Of a stretch of 54,412 nt of DNA, positions 42,983 to 51,368 are shown one piece after another. The notes beneath the pieces are model-generated. The model worked only from the letters and a program-made list of their open reading frames with translations, was not told where the DNA came from and ran no database searches. The position numbers and the translations under genes were made by a program. How positions within the stretch are numbered: position 1 is the first letter of the stretch; every line of letters starts with the position of its first letter. Source of the DNA: Rhizobium ecuadorense. Its GTDB lineage: Bacteria; Pseudomonadota; Alphaproteobacteria; Rhizobiales; Rhizobiaceae. The DNA lies in assembly GCF_001187535.1 (NCBI RefSeq), contig NZ_LFIO01001531.1, positions 1 through 54,412 on the forward strand. The letters run 5' to 3'.

Positions 42983-44086
42983 CTAATTGAAAACGACGAC
43001 CGGCTTGATCACTCGCCCGGCTTCGGCGTCCGCGATCGCTTCGTTGATCTTCTCGAAGGGATACTTGGTGATCAATTTTTGGAAGGGGAAAAGCCCAGCC
43101 TGATTAAGATCCATCATCTGCGGAATGAACAGCTGTGGAATCTGATCACCAAGGATCGCACCCTGGATCTTGCGATTGAACACCATTAGATCGAGGGGGA
43201 TGGGAATGTCGTTACCGAGCGCGTCGAGGCCGAGCAAGACAACGTGCCCGCCGGCACGGGTGCACTTGATCGAGTTCAGAATAACCGGAATGATGCCAAC
43301 TGCGTCAATCGCGAAGTCGGCACCGCCGCCCGTCAGCGCATGGATCTGGTTGACTACGTCGGGATCTTTGCCGTTGATCGCATGTGTGGCACCAAGCCCC
43401 ATGGCCATGTCTAGCCTCTGCTGATTCAGATCTATGATGATAATCTTGCTGCACCGACGAACTTTGGCGGCCATCACGGCGGCCATGCCGACAGCACCTG
43501 CGCCGAAAACGGCTATCGTCGACCCTATTTCCGGCTTCATCGCGTTTATCACTGTTCCTGCACCCGTTGCCATGCCGCACCCGAGTGGCGCAGCGTCGGT
43601 AAGGTCGAGGTCTGTTTTCGGCAAAAGCGCTGCATTGTTTTCAGTCGCAAGGATATGCGTCGCAAAGGACGACTGGCCCACGAAATTGCTGCCAATGCCA
43701 ACTTCATCGCAGAGCAATGCCTTCTTACCATTCGGACGAAGCCCCGTAAGATTGTACTGGGTATAGTTTTGGCAGTTCATTGGGTGAGAACGGCGGCAGT
43801 CGGCGCAGAATCCGCATGAGCTCTGGCTCAGTGCGACGTGATCACCCACTTTGAGGCTCTGAACTTCTGGTCCGACCGCCTCGACGACGCCGACGCCTTC
43901 GTGCCCCGGGATCACCGGTGCCGGCGGGCCAAAAATACCGTCGCGAAGCAGCAAGTCCGTGTGGCAGATCCCGCTCGCAACCGTGCGAACCAGGATCTCG
44001 TTGCCTTCGGGGTCAGCCAGTTCGAGTTCACGGAATTCCAGCGGGCTCTTTGGCTTCACGGCGACAGCCGCAGTGATTTTCACCAT
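42983..44086 (-). CDS. Zinc-dependent (aryl-)alcohol dehydrogenase
   Basis: A 367-residue medium-chain dehydrogenase. The catalytic zinc ligands are in SGICHTDLLLRDG and PGHEGVGVVEAVG; the four structural-zinc Cys are in CGFCADCRRSHPMNC. The NAD site is VFGAGAVGMAAVMAAK with an Asp for NAD (IIIIDLN). This is the aryl/benzyl alcohol dehydrogenase branch. The ATG at 44084-44086 has AGGAGA upstream. It is paralogous to the dehydrogenase at 50026 in the same locus, and lies just after the two permease genes. Confidence 0.92.
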   Translation of the reverse strand: MVKITAAVAVKPKSPLEFRELELADPEGNEILVRTVASGICHTDLLLRDGIFGPPAPVIPGHEGVGVVEAVGPEVQSLKVGDHVALSQSSCGFCADCRRSHPMNCQNYTQYNLTGLRPNGKKALLCDEVGIGSNFVGQSSFATHILATENNAALLPKTDLDLTDAAPLGCGMATGAGTVINAMKPEIGSTIAVFGAGAVGMAAVMAAKVRRCSKIIIIDLNQQRLDMAMGLGATHAINGKDPDVVNQIHALTGGGADFAIDAVGIIPVILNSIKCTRAGGHVVLLGLDALGNDIPIPLDLMVFNRKIQGAILGDQIPQLFIPQMMDLNQAGLFPFQKLITKYPFEKINEAIADAEAGRVIKPVVVFN

Positions 44087-44144
44087 TATATTCTCCTGCG
44101 TTCTCCCGCAATTGCTACGGGAATGACTTGATCGGCCCGACGGA

Positions 44145-45143
44145 CTAGACGCGACCCGCGCGCGCACCGTAGATGATTGCGGCAAATGCAATGATCACGC
44201 CCTGGACGATAAGCTTGCCCGGCTCCTGGATGCCGAAGACGGTCAGCATCGCGAACAGGAAGCTGAAGGCAACGACGGCAACGAACGGCCCGGCGACGCC
44301 GCCCCGGTCGACGCCGAACGTCACACCGCCGAGGATCGTGGCGGCGAGCGCATTCATGAAGGTGTCGAAGCCTGGCTTGATGGTGCCGACCGCCAACGCG
44401 GATACCTGGACCAGGGCCGCGATGCCTGTCAGGGCGCCCGCGAGCGTGTGCGAGACAAAAATCGTACGTGCCAACGGAATTCCTGTAGTTTCCGCCGCCC
44501 TTGGATTGTCGCCGACGGCCCTGAAGTAACGCCCGACGATGAGAAAGCGAAATGCGATAGAAATCAGGGCGGCGATGACGATCCACAGGACCACGGAATA
44601 GGAAAGGCCGTGGATATTGCCGCTCGTAAGTATTCGAAGCCAGCTTGGCGTTGAACCGGGCGCGCGGCCGGCGCTCATGTATTGGACGATCCCAATCAGA
44701 ATGGCCGAAACACTTAGTGTGGAGATAACGGCAGAAGCGCGCACGTATGCTACGAGTATTCCGTTTACACCCCCCACAGCTAGCCCAATCACAACAGGCA
44801 TGAGGACGGTCATTAGCGGTGGATAGTTGTTGAGCTGGCCCGAGCTGGCCAAATAAATCGCGAACGCGAAAATACCGCTGACAGAGAGATCGATGGATCG
44901 CACCCGCATGACAAGCGACTGGGCGAGCACCGCGATCCCGAGCGGCGCTGACTGCTTGAGGATTACAAACCAGTAGTTGGGATTTATGAGCGTGGCGCTC
45001 ACTGCTGGAGCAACCGCAACCAGGATTGCGAGCACATAGTATGCGGGCGGTAGCCCGAGTATCCACGAAATGGCGCTCTTACCCCTCAATGAGCGAGATG
45101 GTGCTTCAGTTTTCGAGTCTGATGTGGTCATCGAGAAGTCCAT
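44145..45143 (-). CDS. Sugar-type ABC transporter permease (second subunit)
   Basis: A 332-residue permease of the RbsC/CUT2 family with about nine membrane helices, including the characteristic segment AALISIAFRFLIVGRYFRAV followed by GDNPRAAETTGI. The start is taken as ATG 45141-45143, five bases after the preceding permease stop; an upstream TTG and a downstream ATG (45129-45131) are alternatives. It pairs with the permease at 45149-46090. Confidence 0.92.
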   Translation of the reverse strand: MDFSMTTSDSKTEAPSRSLRGKSAISWILGLPPAYYVLAILVAVAPAVSATLINPNYWFVILKQSAPLGIAVLAQSLVMRVRSIDLSVSGIFAFAIYLASSGQLNNYPPLMTVLMPVVIGLAVGGVNGILVAYVRASAVISTLSVSAILIGIVQYMSAGRAPGSTPSWLRILTSGNIHGLSYSVVLWIVIAALISIAFRFLIVGRYFRAVGDNPRAAETTGIPLARTIFVSHTLAGALTGIAALVQVSALAVGTIKPGFDTFMNALAATILGGVTFGVDRGGVAGPFVAVVAFSFLFAMLTVFGIQEPGKLIVQGVIIAFAAIIYGARAGRV

Positions 45144-45148
45144 CTCTT

Positions 45149-46090
45149 TCAAAGTCCGATTGTTTTGCGTCGCTGCGAAACGACGAGTACGAGAAGCAAC
45201 ACACCCTTGACGACCGACTGAAGAAATGCAGAGACGTTGGCCAGATTCATCACATTATTCACTGTCCCGAGGATCGCCGCGCCAACGACGGTTCCCACAA
45301 TGCTTCCGATGCCCCCGGCGAGGTGGACCCCACCCAATGCTGCAGCCGTTACAGACTCAATCCCGAATGAAGCGCCGCCCTTAGGATCACCCGATGCAAG
45401 GCGACCTGCAAGAAACATCCCCGCAGCGCATGCGAATAGAGCGGAAAGAACATACGCTTTGATGATGGTGCGCTCGACGGGAACACCGTTCATCCGTGCG
45501 TTGAAGTCATTGCCGCCGGAAGCGAAGAGGTAGAGGCCGAAGGGACGACGATAGAGAATCCAGGATGCGAAGAGCGATGCCGTGATCAACCAAAACAATG
45601 AGTTAGGTACGGGGCCGATGGATCCGGCTACCGAGCCGGAAAGCCACTCCGGAACGCGCCCACCTGGGATTGGCAAAATGATCAACGCGATACCTTGGCC
45701 GATGCCCATTGTTGTCAGCGTCATGATGATTGGATGTACATTGAGGCGCGCGACACCGTAACCGTTCGCTACTCCGAACCCCATCGCCACCGCGATGCAG
45801 ATAAGCACGCGGGTTATCTCAGGAAGATCAAGCGTCATGATCGTCGTCGTTAGACTGATGACGGACCCAACCGACACGTCGAGGCCGCCAGTGAGAATGA
45901 CGAACGTCTGACCGAGAGCCGAGATGACGAGCACCGTCGATTGCGCCAGGAGATTAGACAAATTCTCCGGATCCATGAAGTCCGGCAATAATATTACCGA
46001 GGCGACAACCATCACCAGGAGCGTTCCAATGGAAAGCCCGATCGCTCCCGCGCGATAAGGGAGCTTCAGGCGACTGGCAAATGAATTCAT
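45149..46090 (-). CDS. Sugar-type ABC transporter permease (first subunit)
   Basis: A 313-residue permease of the RbsC family with the family motif TVLVISALGQTFVILTGGLD near residue 53 and RRPFGLYLFASGGND near residue 180. It begins 12 bases after the ATPase gene stop and is followed closely by the second permease. Two different permeases suggest a heterodimeric channel, as in several rhizobial sugar and polyol importers. Confidence 0.93.
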   Translation of the reverse strand: MNSFASRLKLPYRAGAIGLSIGTLLVMVVASVILLPDFMDPENLSNLLAQSTVLVISALGQTFVILTGGLDVSVGSVISLTTTIMTLDLPEITRVLICIAVAMGFGVANGYGVARLNVHPIIMTLTTMGIGQGIALIILPIPGGRVPEWLSGSVAGSIGPVPNSLFWLITASLFASWILYRRPFGLYLFASGGNDFNARMNGVPVERTIIKAYVLSALFACAAGMFLAGRLASGDPKGGASFGIESVTAAALGGVHLAGGIGSIVGTVVGAAILGTVNNVMNLANVSAFLQSVVKGVLLLVLVVSQRRKTIGL

Positions 46091-46102
46091 AAGTTATCCT
46101 CC

Positions 46103-47632
46103 TCAATGCACCGCAGCACGGGGATCCGGTGACGCACTCGCCCCCAGCGCAGTCTCGAGGATTCTTTCCTCGGTCGCCCCCTCTGCGGACATCTGCCCGA
46201 CGATCTTCCTGTCATGAACGACCAAAATGCTGTCGCAGAGCCCTATAAGCTCAGCGTGCTCGCGCGACGAAACCACGACCGCACCGCCACGATCACTGAA
46301 GTCCCGCAGCAATCTGTAAATCTCTGCCTTTGCACCGACGTCGACGCCGCGCGTGGGCTCCTCAATAACGAGGATGTCCACTCCGGAGAGCAACCAGCGG
46401 CCCAGCAGCACCTTCTGCTGATTCCCGCCCGAGAGTTTACCTACGGGCGCATTGGGATCGGCGGCCGCAACTCGTAACGACTTGATCACCTCGCGGACCT
46501 TCGACACCGATCGCCACGCAACGCTTGCCATATTCCGATTGAGCTGTTTTCCCAGCGCGATGTTGTCGTAGATAGGCAGGCGCAGGAACAGCCCTTCCTG
46601 CTTCCTGTCCTCAGGGATAAAACCGATTCCTGATGCGACCGCGCGAGCGAACCCTGACCCTACATTCACCACGTGCATGCTGTTGTCGGGGCCGGCACGC
46701 CACACGGCGATGGCCTTTGGCGATTCAACGCCCACAATGGCACGCATTATCTCTCGCTGGCCCTGTCCTTCGAGCCCTGCCAGCCCGATGATTTCACCTT
46801 TTCTGACAACGAAAGTGACTGTCGAGCTGCTGTCGTCGAGGCGCAAGTCCGAAACCTCCAGCATTGCCGCTCCGGTGGCCTGCGAGCGCGGCGGAAAGAA
46901 GTTCTGAAGTTCGCGACCAACCATTGTCGCTACCAGCGTTTGCAAGTTGAAGTCCTGCGCTCTTGCAGTCCTTACCCAAGCGCCATCTTTCATGACGGTG
47001 ATGGTGTCGCATAGTTCGAAGACTTCATTCATGCGATGAGAGATGTAGACGACAGCCTTATGTTGAGCCTTAAGGTCGCGGATAACCTTGAAAAGATGCG
47101 CGACATCGGTCGAGTTCAACGCCGCCGTTGGCTCGTCGAAGATGAATACGTCCGCGTTCGACGTAAGTCCCTTCGCGATCTCAACTGCCTGCTGCTGCGC
47201 GACAGTCAGTGTCTCGACGATCGCGGTTGCGTCGAGCTGTGGAAATACGTCAGCCAGCAAAGCGCGAGCGCGTTTCACTACCTCGACGCTATCGATCGAA
47301 CCGTCAATGCGACGAGGTTCGTGGCCCAGGAACATGTTCTCAGCAACGGTGAGATTGGGGATCAGGGTAAACTCCTGAAACACCGTCGACACTCCCGCCA
47401 ACCGTGCCTCCTTAGGGGAACGGAAATTGACTTCCTCCCCGCGGAGCCGAACACTTCCTGCGCCCGGCTGATATACCCCCGCCAGAATACGCATCAGGGT
47501 GGACTTCCCCGCGCCGTTTTCCCCCATCAGAGCGTGCACGGAGCCACGTTCCAGGGAAAAGCGAACGTCCGAAAGGACTTTCGTGAAACCAAACGATTTG
47601 TTGATGCCGACCATCTCGACAAGCGTGCTCAT
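46103..47632 (-). CDS. Sugar-type ABC transporter ATP-binding protein
   Basis: A 509-residue protein with two tandem ATPase domains as in RbsA/MglA. Domain 1: Walker A GENGAGKSTLM, signature near LTVAQQQAVEIAKGL, Walker B VFIFDEPTAAL. Domain 2: degenerate Walker A (GLEGQGQREIM), signature LSGGNQQKVLLGRWL, Walker B ILVIEEPTRGVDVG. The ATG at 47630-47632 is chosen (GGAAA upstream); an ATG four codons earlier is possible. A much longer reading upstream has no similarity and is rejected. Confidence 0.94.
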   Translation of the reverse strand: MSTLVEMVGINKSFGFTKVLSDVRFSLERGSVHALMGENGAGKSTLMRILAGVYQPGAGSVRLRGEEVNFRSPKEARLAGVSTVFQEFTLIPNLTVAENMFLGHEPRRIDGSIDSVEVVKRARALLADVFPQLDATAIVETLTVAQQQAVEIAKGLTSNADVFIFDEPTAALNSTDVAHLFKVIRDLKAQHKAVVYISHRMNEVFELCDTITVMKDGAWVRTARAQDFNLQTLVATMVGRELQNFFPPRSQATGAAMLEVSDLRLDDSSSTVTFVVRKGEIIGLAGLEGQGQREIMRAIVGVESPKAIAVWRAGPDNSMHVVNVGSGFARAVASGIGFIPEDRKQEGLFLRLPIYDNIALGKQLNRNMASVAWRSVSKVREVIKSLRVAAADPNAPVGKLSGGNQQKVLLGRWLLSGVDILVIEEPTRGVDVGAKAEIYRLLRDFSDRGGAVVVSSREHAELIGLCDSILVVHDRKIVGQMSAEGATEERILETALGASASPDPRAAVH

Positions 47633-47687
47633 GGGAATTTCCATCTTCGACAGGGATACGGGCACGAGTGATCGTGCCCGTAGTTCA

Positions 47688-48776
47688 TCAAGCCTTGAAA
47701 TAATCAAGGAGCTTTTCGTTCGGCATTTCGGTCGGCGCCCAGTACGCATCAGTGAGATCTGCGCGATAGAACTGGGAGAGCGTCTCGTCGGTGATCGGCT
47801 TGGGGCGGTTCGTCCAGTTACGCTGAATCGGCTTCCCATCCAGCAAGGCGAAGGCGGCCCGTAGCGCGGCAGTAGACAGAGCGGGTGGGCAAATCGGACC
47901 GATCGAGGAAAGTTTTTCGTCATTCCAACGACGCATCCAGCCGTTAAGTGCTTCGCCCGTGATTGGCGGGATCGTTGAGGCGCCAGCCTCCTGCAAGGCA
48001 TCCAAAACGCCAAGAGACATGTTGGCTCCATCGGTCCAGATGCCCGCGACATCGGGGTCGGAGAGATACAAGCTTTCGGCAATCTTCTTTGAGTCCTCAT
48101 AAGACCAGCTTCCGTGCTGGGTCGACGTGATCTGAAGTCCAGACTTGCTGAAGACTTCCATGGCGCCTGCATAACGATCTGCATCGATGGGATGCCCGGC
48201 GACGCCACGCAGAACCCATACCTTGCCCTTGTTGCCAAGCTTGTCGACGAGGAACTGAGCCATCACGCGCCCGAAATAGAAGTCGTCGCCCTGGACCTGA
48301 ACCGTAAACTCCTCGGTGTCGACGCGTCCGAGATAGACTACGGTTGGAATGCCAGCAGCCTTTGCCTTCTTGATGCCCTCGACGGCGGAACCGGTGGTTA
48401 GCGGTGCGATGATGATCGCATCGACCTTCTGGGCGATCAGATCCTCGATATCGGCAACTTGTTTGGAGGCATTGAGATCAGCGCTCCGGAACTGGTAATC
48501 AGCGATCCGATCCTTGTTCTTTTTTATTTCATATTCGGCTTCAAACGCCGTCTGGTAGGTATGCGTTGAACCAGCGAGGCCGTAGTGGCTGTGTCCGATC
48601 TTCCACGGGCCTGACTTCTTGAACTTACCCGCGTCGACAATTGGGTTGGCGCCTTCGGAGGGCCAAGTGTCAGGTAGGAGACTGATCGCGTCGTCGGCGC
48701 GAAGAATCCCCGGCATTCCGAACGTGCCGGCTACAGCAATTGCCCCGCTCGCTTGTAGAAATGTACGTCTCTTCAT
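47688..48776 (-). CDS. ABC transporter periplasmic binding protein (Tat-exported)
   Basis: A 362-residue type 1 periplasmic binding protein of the ribose/TorT-like group. The N-terminus is a twin-arginine signal (MKRRTFLQASGAIAVAGTFG), so it is probably exported folded. The ligand fold shows IEDLIAQKVDAIIIAPLTTG, IPTVVYLGRVD and DPDVAGIWTDGANMSLGVLD. The ATG at 48774-48776 has GGAGGAGG upstream. It is the first gene of the seven-gene operon running to ndh; a promoter with the shared locus motif lies about 110 bases upstream. The ligand is unknown. Confidence 0.92.
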   Translation of the reverse strand: MKRRTFLQASGAIAVAGTFGMPGILRADDAISLLPDTWPSEGANPIVDAGKFKKSGPWKIGHSHYGLAGSTHTYQTAFEAEYEIKKNKDRIADYQFRSADLNASKQVADIEDLIAQKVDAIIIAPLTTGSAVEGIKKAKAAGIPTVVYLGRVDTEEFTVQVQGDDFYFGRVMAQFLVDKLGNKGKVWVLRGVAGHPIDADRYAGAMEVFSKSGLQITSTQHGSWSYEDSKKIAESLYLSDPDVAGIWTDGANMSLGVLDALQEAGASTIPPITGEALNGWMRRWNDEKLSSIGPICPPALSTAALRAAFALLDGKPIQRNWTNRPKPITDETLSQFYRADLTDAYWAPTEMPNEKLLDYFKA

Positions 48777-48887
48777 GAAAATTCCTCCTCCGGCCGCTCT
48801 GGGCGGCATTGTCTGTTAAGGCGAGAGCCTTGCCTTCCCAAGCCGTGCCGGACTCTCCTCAATACGGCGGAGTGCATTGGTATGAGC

Positions 48888-48905
48888 TATCAGACAATCT
48901 GTCAA
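48888..48905 (-). promoter_or_regulatory. Promoter/operator site 1 of the catabolic regulon
   Basis: On the minus strand TTGACAGATTGTCTGATA. TTGACA fits a -35 box, and GATTGTCTGA follows at once, in the spacer before a weak -10 (TACCAA 17 bases on). The same arrangement is seen at 48970 and 49959. It would drive the ABC-importer operon. Confidence 0.6.
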
Positions 48906-48962
48906 TAAATATAAACTTCGACGTTTGTTTTTTCGACATCGTTTTGTTTTCACTTGCACATA

Positions 48963-48994
48963 GTCGCACTTGACGGATTGTCCGATAGTGCGAC
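48963..48994 (+). promoter_or_regulatory. Promoter/operator site 2 of the catabolic regulon
   Basis: TTGACGGATTGTCCGATA at 48970-48987, flanked by a perfect 8-bp inverted repeat GTCGCACT (48963-48970)/AGTGCGAC (48987-48994). TTGACG would be the -35 and ACAATA 17 bases later the -10, putting transcription start near 49006, 26 bases before the phosphatase gene. The core CGGA-TTG-TCCG is itself an inverted repeat; in site 1 it is CAGA-TTG-TCTG, so paired changes keep the symmetry. Confidence 0.65.
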
Positions 48995-49031
48995 AATATT
49001 CGTGTTCGCTAAATCGATGGGAGGGTTATGA

Positions 49032-49661
49032 ATGTCCACTCTGGTGATTGTCCGGCATGGCCAAAGCGAAGGGAACGCGCGCGGGGAGTTCACGGGTACG
49101 AGCGACGTGCCGCTCACACAGGAGGGCTGGTCTGAGAGCAGGCGAGCCGGCTCACTGCTCGCGAACCTCGGCATCTCGTTCGATATTGCGTTTAGCTCTG
49201 CCCTCTTGCGCACAGTCGACACTTGCAGAGCGATTTTGAACGAAACCAACGGCGATCTGCTGGAGCCAATCAGGAGAACCGAGTTGAACGAACGCGACTA
49301 CGGACAGCTCACCGGCATCAACAAGAACGTGGCACGTGAGCGGTGGGGCCAGGATGTTGTCCAGGTTTGGCGCCGCTCGTACAGCACTCCACCACCTGGG
49401 GGAGAAAGCATACGGGACATAAGCGCGAGGGTTCTGCCCTTTTTGATAAGCGAAGTGTTCCCCCCCTTGTTGAGAGGGAAATCGGTTCTTGTGGTGGCCC
49501 ACGGGAATACGATCAGGTCACTAAAGCAGGGCATCGAACGCCTCACGATCCAGGATACGCTCGCTATTGAGTCACCGACCGCCGCGCCAACTGTATACCG
49601 GATTGCGTCGGACCTCTCGATCATCGAGAAGACTAACGTCCTGGTTGGTACTGTCTGTTAA
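49032..49661 (+). CDS. Histidine phosphatase family protein (phosphoglycerate mutase-like)
   Basis: A 209-residue enzyme of the histidine phosphatase superfamily. The phosphorylated His is His9 in VIVRHGQSEGNARG; the second catalytic His is in VLVVAHGNTIRSLKQGIE, and RTELNERDYGQLTGINK is the expected middle motif. The start ATG is the second of two near GGGAGGG. Sequence cannot tell mutase from phosphatase; in a catabolic locus a sugar-phosphate phosphatase is plausible. It diverges from the ABC operon. Confidence 0.9.
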   Translation: MSTLVIVRHGQSEGNARGEFTGTSDVPLTQEGWSESRRAGSLLANLGISFDIAFSSALLRTVDTCRAILNETNGDLLEPIRRTELNERDYGQLTGINKNVARERWGQDVVQVWRRSYSTPPPGGESIRDISARVLPFLISEVFPPLLRGKSVLVVAHGNTIRSLKQGIERLTIQDTLAIESPTAAPTVYRIASDLSIIEKTNVLVGTVC

Positions 49662-49958
49662 GCCTGGCTGGCAGTAGCATCGTTTGTAGTCGGTTGAACT
49701 TGGCAATACCGGTGTCTCGAAGCTGTCGATAGCCTTCAGAACCGGCTCGACGTCGGCAAGCGACGCCATCCGGCTCGCCTCACACGTTGCTACTAAATTT
49801 TCGTCTGCCGATCTTTCAGCCCAAAGCGGGACAAGACGCATGCTCCCTTTCGAACATGCATCGGAACCCTTTGATCACTTCAAATCAGCGTTCACTCGTG
49901 ACTTTGCAAAAATGCAGCCCTGCTCCGGTTGAACTGATCTAATTTAATAGAGTAATTA
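49662..49958. other. Intergenic region before the second dehydrogenase
   Basis: About 300 bases without a supported gene. A minus-strand frame overlapping the phosphatase end (49572-49841) has no recognisable features. The right part turns AT-rich (near 49940-49960) as it approaches promoter site 3. Confidence 0.4.
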
Positions 49959-49976
49959 TTGACTGATTGTCTGACG
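49959..49976 (+). promoter_or_regulatory. Promoter/operator site 3 of the catabolic regulon
   Basis: TTGACTGATTGTCTGACG, matching sites 1 and 2 at 14 or more of 18 positions and oriented the same way towards its gene. It lies 50 bases upstream of the dehydrogenase start at 50026. Confidence 0.6.
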
Positions 49977-50025
49977 ATGAGTACGTTCGCGCGAATTGCG
50001 TTGTGAGCCTTGGAGGAACAGTTAC

Positions 50026-51132
50026 ATGAAGCAGGCATATGCGGCGGTCTCGCGCGAAAAGGCGAAGCCCTTGATCTTGGAGTGCATAGGGATTGAGGAA
50101 CCTCGTGCAGACGAGATTTTGGTCCGCATCGTCGCATCGGGGGTATGTCATACCGACCTGGTGGTCAGGGACCAGGGATATGACGTACCTCAACCTGTTG
50201 TGTTGGGACACGAAGGCTCTGGCGTCGTCGAGGCCGTCGGGAGCGCAGTTAAAGATCTTGTGCCCGGTGATCACGTTGCTTTGAGCTACGCCTATTGCGG
50301 CAAGTGCGAAAAGTGCCTTTCCGGTACACCTTTCTACTGCGAGGACTTCTTCGGTCGCAATTTCCGCGGCACTCGTCCGGATGGCACCTGCCCGATCCAT
50401 GATTCTCACGGGAAACAGATTAGTGGCTGCTTCTTCGAGCAGTCGTCATTTGCAACCTACGCCATCGCCAGCGAACGAAACGCCGTGAAGGTTGCAAAGG
50501 ATGTTCCACTCGAGTTGATCGGACCGCTCGGGTGCGGGCTTCAGACCGGTGCTGGCGCGGTACTGAATTGCCTCAAGCCGAAGCCCGGCTCGTCAATAGC
50601 AGTGTTCGGTGCTGGTGCGGTTGGCATGGCGGCTACGATGGCCGCGAAAATCGCCGGATGCGCGACCATCATCGTGATCGACTTGAACGATGAACGGCTG
50701 GAACTTTCGCGCGAACTCGGGGCGACGCACACGATAAATGCCCGCAAATTGGACAGCGTTGCCGCGATCAGGAAGATCGTCCCCGCAGGCGTTGATTTCA
50801 GCTTGGAATGCACGAGTTCGCCGCGAGTTTTCCGTCAGGCAGTCGACTGCCTTGGTACGCCGGGAACATGCGGTCTCGTTGGCTCGTCCGCTCTCGGCAC
50901 TGAAGGCACGATCGATATCGGGAACTTCCTTTTCGGCCGCACATTGATCGGCGTTGTCGAAGGACAAAGCGTTCCGTCCGAGTTCGTCCCGCAGTTGATC
51001 GAGTATTGGCAGCAGGGACTTTTCCCGTTCGACAAACTGGTTCAGTTCTATGACCTCGACCAGATCAACGAGGCGATGGCTGATTCCGAGAGCGGCAAAG
51101 TCATTAAGCCGATCCTTCGCATGAAGCATTAG
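50026..51132 (+). CDS. Zinc-dependent (aryl-)alcohol dehydrogenase, second paralogue
   Basis: A 368-residue medium-chain dehydrogenase, clearly related to the one at 42983 and with the same motifs: SGVCHTDLVVRD and LGHEGSGVVEAVG for catalytic zinc, CGKCEKCLSGTPFYC for structural zinc, and VFGAGAVGMAATMAAK for NAD. The region after the structural zinc loop differs most between the two, which points to different substrates or successive steps. The ATG at 50026 has TTGGAGGAA upstream. It has its own promoter carrying the shared motif. Confidence 0.92.
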   Translation: MKQAYAAVSREKAKPLILECIGIEEPRADEILVRIVASGVCHTDLVVRDQGYDVPQPVVLGHEGSGVVEAVGSAVKDLVPGDHVALSYAYCGKCEKCLSGTPFYCEDFFGRNFRGTRPDGTCPIHDSHGKQISGCFFEQSSFATYAIASERNAVKVAKDVPLELIGPLGCGLQTGAGAVLNCLKPKPGSSIAVFGAGAVGMAATMAAKIAGCATIIVIDLNDERLELSRELGATHTINARKLDSVAAIRKIVPAGVDFSLECTSSPRVFRQAVDCLGTPGTCGLVGSSALGTEGTIDIGNFLFGRTLIGVVEGQSVPSEFVPQLIEYWQQGLFPFDKLVQFYDLDQINEAMADSESGKVIKPILRMKH

Positions 51133-51158
51133 TTTTGCGAGACTTTTCGAAAGACAAG

Positions 51159-51184
51159 ACGGACCGCGATTAAATGCGATCCGT
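51159..51184 (+). terminator. Weak hairpin after the second dehydrogenase
   Basis: ACGGACCGC (51159-51167) and GCGATCCGT (51176-51184) pair with one mismatch around an AT-rich loop, 26 bases past the stop codon. No T-run follows, so efficiency as terminator is doubtful. The rest of the 236-base gap to ribBA shows nothing. Confidence 0.35.
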
Positions 51185-51368
51185 CGGAACAGCCGTGCTC
51201 AAGACGAGATATGGTCGAACGCTGCTTTCGATGCAATCGCGGGCCACATCACTCCGATAGGCCTGCACGAATGATGTGCTGGCAGGGCCCACGCAAAAGC
51301 TCTAGGACTCTGCCGGTCAAAGGCGGCCCCCTACAATCACCGGCAGGTAAGTGGCGAGGGCGGCTCCG

